Part shown: positions 1 to 7,899 of the stretch, piece after piece
Layout of the letters: each line of letters starts with the position of its first letter
Numbering within the stretch: the first letter of the stretch is position 1
NCBI GenBank assembly: GCA_026770585.1
Contig: MU646891.1
Location: 54,135-71,144, forward strand
DNA from: Baffinella frigidus
Taxonomy: Eukaryota; Cryptophyceae; Cryptomonadales; Baffinellaceae
DNA: 17,010 bases
Direction: 5' to 3'
Translations under genes and position numbers: made by a program
Notes under the pieces: model-generated
What the model was told of the DNA's origin: nothing
What the model saw: only the letters and a program-made list of their open reading frames with translations
The model's database searches: none

Positions 1-54
<54 letters not shown>
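1..54. repeat. 54-base poly-G run at window edge
   Basis: The first 54 bases are all G. The next bases (55-230) are G/T-rich but not homopolymeric. A run this long can be a genuine G-tract, since a comparable 49-base C-run lies at 8803-8851, or an assembly or base-calling artefact at a contig end. The sequence alone cannot separate these. Confidence 0.95.
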
Positions 55-586
55 CGTTGCGTCGTGGGGCCTGTTGAGCTCCGTGTGCGTGGGGAAGACT
101 TGGGTTGAGGTGTTGAGGCGCCGGCGGGGTGGGCTGCGCGTGTGAGCGCGGTTGGCGTGCTGGGGGCATGCGCCTCGAGGCGTGGGGTTGGGGGTGGAGG
201 TAGCTGTGCCGTTCGTGTTTGCTGAATGAAATGAGCTATGCACTGAGGTGGAAGGCTGGCGAGGGGTTCTGCTCGGTGAAACGAGCAGCGCAGACAGACA
301 CCTCTTGACTCTTGCTGTGATGGCTGCGTGGTATTTACAGCTGCATCGTATTCCCCCCGTCTGTCCCTCCAGGGAGGGGTCACTCGCGAATGATCAAACG
401 AGTCTTTTTTTTGAGGCGTCGGTTTGCGGACCATAGGGTTTGTAGGGCGCCACGGAAACCGTTACAAGTCGCCGGTAACAAGTTCAGGTCTGAAAGCTGG
501 AATTCAGTTTTGATAATTTGTGTGAACTGATTGACCCACCAACAACTCTGCTACTAATAAATAAGAACGAAACGGCGACGCTAACA
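55..586. other. No recognisable gene
   Basis: This stretch is G/T-rich at its left end and more balanced after about 210. Open frames are short and of atypical composition. I see no domain, splice pair or TIR here. It leads into the first family B repeat at 587. Confidence 0.5.
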
Positions 587-662
587 AGATCTGGAAGCAT
601 GGCTTTTCTGCAGATAAGTGGCTGCCTATGCTGGGAGCTCGAAGAACCTCAAGGACCTAAAG
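587..662 (+). repeat. Family B interspersed repeat, copy 1
   Basis: This copy contains the family landmarks in order: a GGAAGCATGG block, a TTTCTGCAGA block, CCTATGCTGGGAGCTCGAAG, and the tail AACCTCAAGGACCTAAAG. The same order is found in reverse complement at 1748-1839 and 3512-3599, and in diverged form at 8152-8222, 9956-10053 and 15425-15482. The frame through the repeat stays open and reads CWELEEPQGPK. A closely related peptide appears at four other copies, but this follows from the shared DNA and does not prove coding. Confidence 0.8.
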
Positions 663-810
663 ATCTCGTTCGCGTTGAATCTAACGGCGGGGTGGTCACG
701 AACGCCGAATCTGGATCTGAGAGTGAGACCCCGCTTGAGAGGAGAGAGGCCGCAGAGGCCAAGGCCCGGCGCACGAGCGAGACCAAAGATACCTTCATTA
801 GTCAACCACC

Positions 811-840
811 GAGGCTCGTCACCTGTCCGACCGAGGCTCG
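811..840 (+). repeat. 22-bp GAGGCTCG tandem motif, short copy
   Basis: A 22-bp unit beginning GAGGCTCGTCACCTG is followed directly by the start of a second unit. The same motif forms a short array at the other end of the window (16954-17010). Confidence 0.6.
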
Positions 841-876
841 CAGAGGGAGGGGGCCAGTGAGCGTTTTTTCTTCGTA

Positions 877-976
877 TCCCTTAAGTGACCAACGGGTGAA
901 TAATCGCCCGTGGAAGCCCTAGGCAGGTCCTAGGGCCCTACGGTAGGGCGTATGAGCCTACTGGTCACTTAAGGGA
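877..976 (+). mobile_element. Family S inverted-repeat element (MITE-like), copy 1
   Basis: The ends are inverted repeats of TCCCTTAAGTGACCA (15 bp, perfect), flanked on both sides by TA (875-876 and 977-978). The 100-bp body has no coding capacity and contains CCTAGG and CCTACGGTAGG blocks. A second copy lies at 9257-9357 in the opposite orientation with two substitutions and one single-base indel. Two near-identical copies with the same termini and TA flanks indicate a non-autonomous DNA transposon. TA duplication fits Tc1/mariner-type elements, but no transposase is present to confirm this. Confidence 0.85.
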
Positions 977-978
977 TA

Positions 979-1306
979 CGTTTTACTCGGTGATATATGA
1001 CTCTGGGTAGCTGACTCTCTAGAGCATCTTTCTGCTCTCGCGTGTTGAGCCAACCAACCAACCCTGAGTCTATCAACGGTTGTTCTCAAATACTAAAAAC
1101 AAAGAGGCGCTTTTCTCTGTTGGTCTTCAATATTACGAACGAAAAGGCGAACACGTTCAGATCATATGGGCACCTCACTCGTGAAGTGCGTGCAATCTGA
1201 GAAACTGTCGGTCGCATTTTCTTGACATTTAGGACACGCATGGCAACCGGTCGGTGGCACGTTCTAAAAAAATATTTAAAAGAAGGGGAAACGGTCGGTC
1301 CGTCTC
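979..1306. other. No recognisable gene
   Basis: AT-richer, low-complexity sequence with no long frame. It lies downstream of the acidic exon remnant read on the minus strand and may include its 3' UTR, but no AATAAA was found in that orientation. Confidence 0.4.
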
Positions 1307-1405
1307 CTAATCCTCGTCCTCGCTGCCCTCGCTGCTCTCGCTGACCCCCCCCCCCTCACTCTCCGATCCAGATTCAGCGTCTGTGGTCACCTCGCCTTCA
1401 GACTG
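1307..1405 (-). pseudogene. Acidic, Ser/Glu-rich C-terminal exon or remnant
   Basis: Read on the minus strand, 1405 to 1310 encodes about 32 residues rich in Ser, Glu, Gly and Asp (TTDAESGSESE near the start, SEGSEDED at the end) and stops at TAG (1307-1309). In frame just upstream is a TAA, but the bases before the segment read CTTAACAG, a possible 3' splice site, so this could be a terminal exon. The preceding sequence can encode FKKFGEISQ in a neighbouring frame. A plus-strand segment at 690-733 encodes a related VVTNAESGSESE. The family is not recognised. It may be a real exon, or a relic of a duplicated gene now in two decayed inverted copies. Confidence 0.35.
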
Positions 1406-1409
1406 TTAA

Positions 1410-1747
1410 GGTTTCTCACCCTGAGAGATCTCTCCAAACTTTTTGAACAACGCGGTGGGCTACGAGGGTTTTGTTGGCTCTGAATTCCAGGGTGATACGT
1501 GACCAATTTGCATCAGAATAATCCGTCAAGTTAATTGTCTTCAGGCAAGTTGACTTGTGATGAAAGGTTCGCAGTCCACCGTGTGGACCAAGAAGTTTCT
1601 GGGGAAACGTTCGGTAGCACGTTCTTTTTTGTAAAGAAACTTAAAGGAAATGGTGGTTGATACGTTCTTAAGAAGGAACAACCGCCACCCCCTAAAAAAA
1701 ACTCAGTTCTTTGCAGAACAGTTTGTGATGGACGAGGTACCCCTGTT
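1410..1747. other. No firm gene; one solo family A end
   Basis: Contains a possible upstream exon piece for the 1307-1405 segment (minus strand, about 1410-1455) and a solo family A terminus at 1731-1745 (CGAGGTACCCCTG) directly abutting the tail of the family B copy that follows. No domain was recognised. Confidence 0.45.
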
Positions 1748-1839
1748 CCTTTAGGTCCTTTAGGTTCTTCGAGCTCCCAACATAGGCGGACACCGGAAAT
1801 TGTTCTGTAGAAAGGCCATGCTTCCTTTCGGATCACATC
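1748..1839 (-). repeat. Family B interspersed repeat, copy 2
   Basis: Reverse-strand copy. Positions 1752-1839 match 3512-3599 at a constant offset of 1760 with only two mismatches (1759 and 1808). The tail (CTTTAGGTCCTTTAGGTTCT on the plus strand) abuts a family A terminus at 1731-1745. Flanking sequences differ between the two copies, so this is dispersal rather than local duplication. Confidence 0.85.
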
Positions 1840-1894
1840 GTACTTCTCGCTCACAAGGACAGACTCTGATCGACTACCCTGACACTGAGAACTA

Positions 1895-1981
1895 CAGGGG
1901 TCCCTCGCGCATAAGCAAGCGTCTGATCCTAGGACCCTAGGGGGGGGCGCTTTCTTACGAGCGAGGTACACTGCACCTCTG
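1895..1981. mobile_element. Family A inverted-repeat element, short decayed copy
   Basis: Begins CAGGGGTCCCTCGCGCATAA and ends in sequence that pairs with it (TTACGAGCGAGGTAC) followed by a short insertion and CCTCTG. It is flanked by TA at 1893-1894 and 1982-1983. At 87 bp it is shorter than the 117-132-bp copies. The interior has CCTAGG blocks and a G-run, as in other members. Confidence 0.65.
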
Positions 1982-1983
1982 TA

Positions 1984-2819
1984 CAGTGCAAGGAGGAAGG
2001 TGACTTTGTGTAGAGGTCCGGACCATACGTTTCAAGGAGCACAAGACGGCTGTTTTTTCGGTTCTTGTTAATATTTAGGGTGCTTGCTGGGGGTAGAGCG
2101 AGTATGAAGGAGGGTGGGATTGGGAACTCCGACCACGGCTCCAAATATATACAGACCCTGTATGAATAAAGACCCAGCAGTAGACTGATGATAAGACAGC
2201 TACAGATACAGGAAACTCAGAACCTTGCTAAGAGATCAAAGAGTTCATTGCTGCTAGCATCGTGTTGACTCTTGAAAAAGAGAAAGGCGAGGTTTAATAA
2301 ATTGTTAAACACGACCGCGACGAGCCAGAAGGCGAGGTGAGACGAGCCGTACATGATGTTAGGGCCCTAGCAGCCCGCGACCACCCCTAAGGGTGGGGGA
2401 GGGGAGGAGAACATCTCGCCCTCTAGGACGCCTCTTGCCTGTAGATAGCGCGTAAAGCTGTAAGCAACAACAACGCCTGCGAGTCTCAGACCCACGCATC
2501 CTGCATACGTGCAAGGGTCCACCGAAGCACCAGCCCCAACAGGCCTGCATCAGAGAGAGAGAGAGTTCTTTATTGACGACCAAGTGGTCCGGCTCCACTT
2601 GATCACCGAGATCATTTTGGCGGGCCGGCCTCGTGCCATGGGTGTCTGAATTCCCTTGTTGTGGGTATCTAGGCTCTAAGGGCACCTGAGGATGCAAGGT
2701 TATGAGGACTCCAACGTAGCTTCACTGAGGCCTGGGGCAATGGCTCCACGCCATGACTTCCCGGCATCAATCCAAGTCGCGTGACTCGAGGGCCACGATC
2801 TTACGGCGCCCGAAGGTAG
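1984..2819. other. No firm gene; AATAAA on minus strand and a GA microsatellite
   Basis: No convincing coding region. A GA dinucleotide run lies at about 2553-2566. Next to it, on the minus strand, 2569-2574 reads AATAAA within the context CTTGGTCGTCAATAAA. Almost the same context precedes the poly(A) signal at 14122-14127. The region 2575-2640 could therefore be the 3' end of a minus-strand transcript or a dispersed repeat. Confidence 0.4.
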
Positions 2820-2881
2820 ATCTCCCAGGAAGATCGGCAGGCCTGCGTCGATCCAACTTTCAGTTAATCATCCTGGGAGAT
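2820..2881. repeat. Short inverted repeat, 11-bp arms
   Basis: ATCTCCCAGGA (2820-2830) is the exact reverse complement of TCCTGGGAGAT (2871-2881), with a 40-bp spacer. No TA flanks and no second copy are seen, so its nature is open. Confidence 0.6.
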
Positions 2882-3125
2882 GTTTCAAACGCGTAAGCGC
2901 CCGGCACCCACAAAACGGATTCCCATTCGAGAATGCTGGAGCACCCTATTTACATGTGGGGTTGCAAACATTTGTACCAGGATAACGTTGCTCTAACATG
3001 CTCGTGTGGTCAGGCGGGGCACTCACGGTCCATTCTCCATCTCATCCTCCTCCGCCCTCCCCTGATCCACGCCCATGCTCCTGCCCTCCACCCTCCCCTC
3101 ATCCTCCCCAATGTGCCCGCCCTGC

Positions 3126-3370
3126 GGGGGGGGTAGGGTGTCAGTGGGATTCCCGTCATTCAAATCCGGGGGGTAGGGCGTCAGTGGGATTACAGGGGTA
3201 CCTCGCTCACAAGGTGGGGTGCTGATAAGGACGATGTTTTTTTGGGGGGGGGGCGTTCTTAACTTTAGGAACGTGTACCCGCCCGTTTTCAGAATGCCCG
3301 CACCTTATGAGCGAGGTACCCATGTACCGTCAATGAAATCCGGGGGGTAGGGAGTCAGTGGGAATACCAG
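3126..3370 (+). repeat. 40-bp tandem repeat interrupted by a transposon
   Basis: GGGTAGGG(N)GTCAGTGGGA recurs at 3131, 3171 and 3345. The first two are exactly 40 bp apart. The third lies 174 bp from the second; subtracting the 132-bp family A element plus one 2-bp TA duplication again leaves 40. Between units the sequence is CCGTCA(N)T(N)AAATCC in both junctions. A third, weaker unit boundary follows 3360. Confidence 0.85.
3193..3324. mobile_element. Family A inverted-repeat element inserted in tandem repeat
   Basis: A 132-bp element with about 24-bp inverted ends (CAGGGGTACCTCGCTCACAA at left, pairing with TTATGAGCGAGGTACCCATG at right; two mismatches). It is flanked by TA at 3191-3192 and 3325-3326. 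The uninterrupted junction of the host 40-bp repeat supplies an empty-site paralogue, which fixes both boundaries and shows that only TA was duplicated. The interior is G/T-rich with a G-run and has no coding capacity. It is a non-autonomous DNA transposon (MITE-like), and the superfamily is inferred only from the TA duplication. Confidence 0.9.
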
Positions 3371-3511
3371 CGATGAAACCTCCGCCTTCTCCTCCCACCA
3401 GCGCTCCTCTGCCATCCTGCCGCGTCGCTGAGCCGCGAGCAGCGAATGTTCATGCACGACGCCGACGGGGGGTCCAGCGTCCTCGGCCGCCACCAGCCTG
3501 TTGTGTTTTTG

Positions 3512-3599
3512 TAGGTCCGTTAGGTTCTTCGAGCTCCCAACATAGGCGGACACCGGAAATTGTTCTGCAGAAAGGCCATGCTTCCTTTCGGATCACATC
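3512..3599 (-). repeat. Family B interspersed repeat, copy 3
   Basis: An 88-bp reverse-strand copy differing from 1752-1839 at two positions. Unlike copy 2 it has no family A terminus at its tail, so the A/B adjacency is not an obligatory part of the repeat. Confidence 0.85.
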
Positions 3600-4398
3600 A
3601 CCCGCGCGTGAGTTTCAGACCGTTTCCACGAAATGGCACCTGCGTCCAAAGACGCCTACCTTCCCTCAACCTACCCGCCGCGCCAGCGCGTCAGAATCTC
3701 ATTTTGGAACTGAACATAATCTGTGGCGGTCTTGAGGCTCCAACACCGAAAATAAGGGTAGAGATGCTATTTTAGGCATCAGAACCAGGCTAAGATGAGT
3801 GTATTCACCAGCAGAATCTGTTATGTTCCGAGATTAAATCAGACGGGAAGACAGCGGTTGGATCCCATTGAAGCGGGACCGTGCTCAGATGCAGCCTGTT
3901 TGCTATCTCTCATCGGTGGGGTAGGTTCTCATGCGATGTGCGTGTAATGCAAAGCACCAAAGCACCAAAGACCTTTTCCACGGAATGACACCAGCGTAAC
4001 CACACAGAGGGCTACCAAGGGATTTTCGGGCACTCAGTGCCCGAGTTTCCGTTACCTTATCCGTAGGAACCCCCCTATGTCACTACGGGTTGCCTACCGT
4101 AGGGTCCCAGGTCTTATCGCTGAGGGGTTATTCAAAATCCCTTCGAAGTCCGCGGTGTGTCTTAGGCAGACGAGCACGCGAAAAAATCGCGACGCTGTAT
4201 GCCAGGAGGAGACAAGCCAGATTCCTCGGGGTTCGTCTCTTTCTGAGCGCACTTTTGGGCGCCGAACTATCCCAAAAGTAGATAATTCCCCCCTTTTCGC
4301 TCTGTGCCAGGAAGAGGGTGCGGCGGTGCGTCATACTTGCATAATGCAAGACAGCGTGCACTTGCCTCCAACGCGGACAAGCTAATAGAGTAATGGTC
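3600..4398. other. No recognisable gene; short dispersed repeats
   Basis: Three small repeats are visible. TTTCCACG(G/A)AATG(R)CACC occurs near 3624 and near 3975. AAAGCACCAAAGCACCAAAG, with matching upstream sequence, occurs at 3929-3970 and again at 7044-7079. A perfect hairpin CGGGCAC-TCA-GTGCCCG lies near 4028-4045. Open frames here overlap on both strands and carry no domain I recognise. Confidence 0.4.
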
Positions 4399-4400
4399 TA

Positions 4401-4529
4401 AAAATGGGGTAGTTAGGCCTACGGGATTGCCTAGGACCTCCTACTGTAGGCCAAAATCCTAGGACTTTTTGGTCATAGCAACCCTAAGGCCTACGGTAGG
4501 CAATACCGTAGGCCTAACTACCCCATTTT
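4401..4529. mobile_element. Family L inverted-repeat element (MITE-like)
   Basis: Arms begin AAAATGGGGTAGTTAGGCCT and pair with the opposite end over about 33 bp with one mismatch, flanked by TA at 4399-4400 and 4530-4531. The interior has CCTAGG, CCTACTGTAGG and a CCTACGGTA hairpin like those inside families S and A. It is 129 bp with no coding capacity. Only one copy is in the window, so mobility is inferred from structure. Confidence 0.8.
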
Positions 4530-4702
4530 TAGTCCGTTAGCCTATGAAAGCCGTGCACGCTCGAAACGATAACGATGGGCGCTGCAGGAGGGTGACTCCT
4601 ACGCTGGAGAGCGCTGCGGGAGAGCTAGCCAAACAACTGCACTGGCGGTCGCAAGGCCTAGCTCTGCCTCAGTTAATCTGGTCTTCCTGAAATGAGGAGA
4701 CC

Positions 4703-5308
4703 TCAAGTTTCTGTGTTGTGTGGTACAAATCCGTCGTTTTGGGGTGAGGCAGAGCCAGAAGGCTGCAGCGCCGCCGGGACACACCTGGCAAGGTCTTCTG
4801 CGGAGATCTCCCCCCTTGACCGCCGCGCTTGCAACACCCTCTTCTCCGGGCGACCCATGTGCCTTGCCGCGAGGAGGGTGGCGGTTGGGGGTGGGGAGGT
4901 TGGGCGTTCTTCCTTTTCGCGATCCAGGGTCGCCGTGAGGAGCGCCAGGTTTTCTGCCGAGATTGATCCGTCTTTGCGCTGCCGCTCAAGCACCCGCCGC
5001 TCCGACTGCAAGAGCGTCCTTCTCCTCCCCCCACCAGCGCCTCCCCTTCCGCCTCGGCCTGAGGACACACCGCTCTGCCAGCGGCTTCCGTCCCCCGCCA
5101 GCGGCCACGCTGGAGCCCAGACGCTGCGGAGAACGAGAGCGTTGTTGCTCGGCGCAGGGGAGATCTTAGACGAAAGCGCTGCTGGAAAAGGGAACGCGGT
5201 CTTCGCCGTGGGTGGTATGCAGGCCGCATGGCAGCGCTTGCCAGCCCACGCCGCGACGGCGCCGCGCCCGAAGGAGCAGGAGGAAGTGGGAAGGAGGCAA
5301 ATGTTCAT
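4703..5308 (-). CDS. Hypothetical protein with two SHOCT-like helical motifs
   Basis: A 201-residue open frame in GC-rich DNA. Residues 104-122 (RRVLERQRKDGSISAENLA) and 156-174 (KRVLQARRSRGEISAEDLA) are related. Of 11 identical residues, seven use different synonymous codons, which points to selection on the protein in this frame. The pattern (Leu, basic helix, Gly-x-Ile-Ser-x-Glu-x-Leu) resembles SHOCT-type short helical repeats often found at the ends of unrelated proteins; this is resemblance, not identification. A weaker third copy lies near residues 46-52 (SSKISPA), and a decayed copy lies on the same strand near 12839-12870. The N-terminal part has Cys and Pro and may be intron or wrong frame. 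A possible splice donor (CAG|GTGTGT) follows the second motif, so the last ~27 residues are doubtful. The opposite strand also has a long open frame, expected at this GC content. Confidence 0.35.
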   Translation of the reverse strand: MNICLLPTSSCSFGRGAVAAWAGKRCHAACIPPTAKTAFPFPAALSSKISPAPSNNALVLRSVWAPAWPLAGDGSRWQSGVSSGRGGRGGAGGGRRRTLLQSERRVLERQRKDGSISAENLALLTATLDREKEERPTSPPPTATLLAARHMGRPEKRVLQARRSRGEISAEDLARCVPAALQPSGSASPQNDGFVPHNTET

Positions 5309-5525
5309 GGCGGCTGAGATTGTACGGTAGTCGCCGTACCCGGAACTCTTGACCTCTACCGCCCCTCTGCGGACACGGCGAGTGTTATTTGCCTGCCCTC
5401 GAGCAAGAACAGACCCTTCCCCCCAACAGAATCGTAGCAGAATCCCCCCGAGAATTTCTGCTCGAGTTCACTTTGAGCGTGTTTGTGCACTTTTGGGGTT
5501 GTGTAAAGCAAACAGAGGGAGAAGC

Positions 5526-5612
5526 ACAAACAGGTTATTTAGCAGGAAATTCAGAAATGGCTCCAATGTCACGGACTATGATGGCTCCAACTTTTTCGCC
5601 CCAGCTTAAACC
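5526..5612 (+). repeat. 87-bp perfect repeat, copy 1
   Basis: Identical over 87 bases to 7105-7191 (starts ACAAACAGGTTATTTAGCAG, ends CCAGCTTAAACC). Both copies are preceded by AAGCAAAC, an optional A, and GAGGGAGAAG; copy 2 has nine extra bases in between. A partial echo (GTAAAGCAAGTCGAAATGGC) follows at about 5641. Confidence 0.9.
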
Positions 5613-6003
5613 CCCCAAAGGTTTGGGGTATGTTCAATGTGTAAAGCAAGTCGAAATGGCACCAAGCCGAATTCTTGAGCCCCCCCTTCCCTCTCTGCCT
5701 CCGTGCCGCCCGCGCGCAGCCCTTGCTCACTGCCCGCTTCCCGCTCGCGTTTGCCCGCAGCGCCCTGCCATCCTGCTCCGCGCGCCCCCACCGCTTTTTG
5801 AAAAAAATCGGCAGGACCCTAAGTTGGAATTTCCGCCGAGACATTACGATGAGGTCTCTCCGCGCTGGGGGGGGGATAACGTGGACCTGAGCAGCGCGTT
5901 CAGCCCGCGCCGCGCAGGGGACGCCGGAACACCGAACGGCGGAACCCCCCGCAGGTGCAGCCGCCCGCCACAACTCGCTCGCTGGTCGGACGGTTACGGA
6001 CGA
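5613..6003. other. GC-rich stretch without identified gene
   Basis: Long frames exist on both strands, but the plus frame runs through the 87-bp repeat and the minus frame through the minisatellites that follow. I see no domain or splice-supported exon. Confidence 0.4.
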
Positions 6004-6190
6004 TTCGAGTGTGGACTGACGCGGGTGGTGGGCTGAAGGGTGTGGTGGGCTGACGCGTGTGGTGGACTGACGCGATTGGTGAGCTGACACGATTGGTGGG
6101 CTGACTCGTGTGGTGTGCTGACGCGTGTGGTGGGCTAACGCTTGTGGTGGGCTGACACGTGTGGTGGACTGACGCGTGTCGTGAACTGAC
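6004..6190 (+). repeat. 17-bp minisatellite, 11 copies
   Basis: Eleven contiguous units of exactly 17 bp (187 bp) with consensus GCGTGTGGTGGGCTGAC. Units carry scattered substitutions and no indels. Confidence 0.95.
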
Positions 6191-6285
6191 GGGGGCACCC
6201 AACATGCACGGGGGCACCCAACATGCACGGGGGCACCCAACATGCACGGGGGCACCCAACATGCACGGGGGCACCCAACATGCAC
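6191..6285 (+). repeat. 19-bp minisatellite, 5 perfect copies
   Basis: Five identical units of GGGGGCACCCAACATGCAC start at 6191, 6210, 6229, 6248 and 6267; a degenerate sixth begins at 6286. The array abuts the 17-bp array. Because 19 is not a multiple of 3 and the unit has no stop on the minus strand, each minus frame gives the same 19-residue Cys-rich period. The long minus frames here are a by-product of the repeat. Confidence 0.95.
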
Positions 6286-7104
6286 GGGGACACCCCAAAA
6301 CACTGAAACAATGGGCCATGACTGCCCCACATCACTATCCCGGGCCACGACTGCCCAACAACACTATCTATCGACCATGACTGCCCTCCTACCCTGGCAA
6401 GCCCAGAAGGACTGCACTTACAACACCCACGCCAGCCTCCCACTCTGCCACTTGTGGCAGACAGAGCTCGCTTGCCCTCTTGGTGAATCCATTGCCGAGC
6501 CCCGTCGATTTCAGTTGCTCAGCACACACTGAGCACCCACTCAGCACCGTGCAAATTCCCTCTCTGGAGTGGTACCTACTGACCCCTCGCGCCGCTCCCA
6601 TGGCGTGGGGTTGAATACGAACCTCACCAATCACCACTCCAGCCTCCCCCAAAAGGCTCCTCATACCCCAAGCCCCCCCCAAAGGGCCCCTTCAAGCCTC
6701 CCCCAACAGGCTCCTCATACCCGCTCCCCAAACGTTTAGCGGCTTCGCTCCCCAAACCCTTCTGACCTGCTTTACAAACGCCGTCAACTTAGACCCTGAA
6801 AGTGACTTACGCAAAACTCAGAGGAAAAACTACAGACCAATCACTAACAATAATCACCTCACGCTGCCACTCGTGGCAGAACAAGAACGAGACCATCGAC
6901 GACGTCGCTCCACAGGCTTAATGCCTTGTTTTTTGGTGCTTGAAAAGGGGGGAAAAGGCTCGGTCCAACCCAAGTGGGTAGTTCCGGGGAGCTCACCCGT
7001 AGATTGCTCCCAACTCCTCAAGAGTGAGGTGGGCTGTGGCCTTCGATGTGAGTGTAAATAAAAGCACCAAAGCACCAAAGCAAACGAGGGAGAAGCCCTA
7101 AAGG
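6286..7104. other. No recognisable gene; paired hairpins and short repeats
   Basis: CTGCCAC-YY-GTGGCAG hairpins occur at 6445-6460 and 6864-6879. AGCCTCCCCCAA(M)AGGCTCCT repeats at 6641 and 6695 (54 bp apart). AAAGCACCAAAGCACCAAAG near 7060 repeats the motif at 3950. The C-rich 6540-6740 stretch is low complexity. Confidence 0.4.
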
Positions 7105-7191
7105 ACAAACAGGTTATTTAGCAGGAAATTCAGAAATGGCTCCAATGTCACGGACTATGATGGCTCCAACTTTTTCGCCCCAGCTTAAACC
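7105..7191 (+). repeat. 87-bp perfect repeat, copy 2, with A-run at its end
   Basis: Identical to 5526-5612. Here the repeat is followed directly by a run of A (7192-7201), while copy 1 is followed by CCCC. An A-run at one end is compatible with retroposition, but no target-site duplication was found. Confidence 0.9.
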
Positions 7192-7485
7192 AAAAAAAAA
7201 ATCTCGCAAAGGTGTAGGCCTTGAAAACCTGAGCATCTTTGTTGGGACAAGTTTTTTGCGTGGAGCGGTGGAAGGGTGAGCAACAACAGATGCGGTGGTT
7301 GTTGGGCAGTCATATTTTGAGTATGTTTTCGGGCCTCTGATGCCCCAGATTCAGGGTGGTTTTGAGGATTCCAGAACCGTCGAGAAAAGTGAAATGAGCT
7401 CAGGGGATCGAAAGTTGAACCCAATCGAGCGCCCGACGGGCCCGCCTCGGGACCAGGAAACGCCGCGAACCCTCGTTTTGAGGGC

Positions 7486-7591
7486 CGTCCACCTTTCGTA
7501 CCAAAAATGTGAAAACACGTTTGTGGAGGAACTTTCAATCCTGTTTCACAAATGTTTTTTTGGTACGGATTTATGGTACGGAAGGTGGACG
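7486..7591. mobile_element. Inverted-repeat element with GTCCACC ends
   Basis: CGTCCACCTTTCGTACCA at the left pairs with TGGTACGGAAGGTGGACG at the right (one mismatch in 18). The 106-bp element has a core AACTTTCAATCCTGTTTCAC at 7530 that recurs inverted in the neighbouring element at 7732-7753. No clear target duplication was seen. Confidence 0.7.
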
Positions 7592-7695
7592 ATCATGTCC
7601 CTAGGCAAAAGCCCTGCTTCTCCACCCTCGCAAACTCTAGACAAACATGCTTTTTCTGGAGGATCGGGTAGCAGGCGTGTTGTGTGGTAACATGA

Positions 7696-7798
7696 TGTTC
7701 CCCCACTTGTCACAAAAATCTGAGACCACAATTGTGAAACAGAATTGAAAGTTGGTCCTTGCATGTGGTCTCAGATTTTCGTGACATGTGGGGGAACA
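7696..7798. mobile_element. Inverted-repeat element with GTTCCCCCAC ends
   Basis: The two ends pair over about 35 bp with two mismatches (TGTTCCCCCAC at left, GTGGGGGAACA at right, both running into ATCTGAGACCACA or its complement). It is 103 bp and non-coding. Its centre (TTGTGAAACAGAATTGAAAG) is the inverted counterpart of the core of the 7486-7591 element, although the termini are unrelated. Confidence 0.8.
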
Positions 7799-7899
7799 CC
7801 TCTGATTACTGATTACTGAATTTATTAAAGAGGGTTCGCCGTTATTGCCTAACCCGTGCCATTACCAGACTATGATCGGTCCATTTTATACCCCGCTCA

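Noticed and set aside
2359-2697. 112-codon minus-strand frame
   Set aside because: It crosses a GA microsatellite and the AATAAA site; no recognised domain, and it may be a dispersed repeat.
3193-3324. hAT-type element because of the CAGGG terminus
   Set aside because: hAT elements make 8-bp duplications; the empty-site comparison here shows only TA duplicated, and the 8 bases flanking other copies do not match.
4692-5330. 212-codon plus-strand frame
   Set aside because: The repeated segments show synonymous codon differences in the minus frame, so the plus frame is the likelier shadow in GC-rich DNA.
6191-6285. CRISPR-like array
   Set aside because: Units are directly contiguous with no spacers. 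The 71-bp array at 8930 also lacks unique spacers, and the DNA looks eukaryotic.
5569-6348. Long minus-strand frame with repeated Cys-rich peptide
   Set aside because: It is open only because the 17-bp and 19-bp arrays lack stops; all minus frames over the 19-bp array give the same peptide. No domain or splice support.
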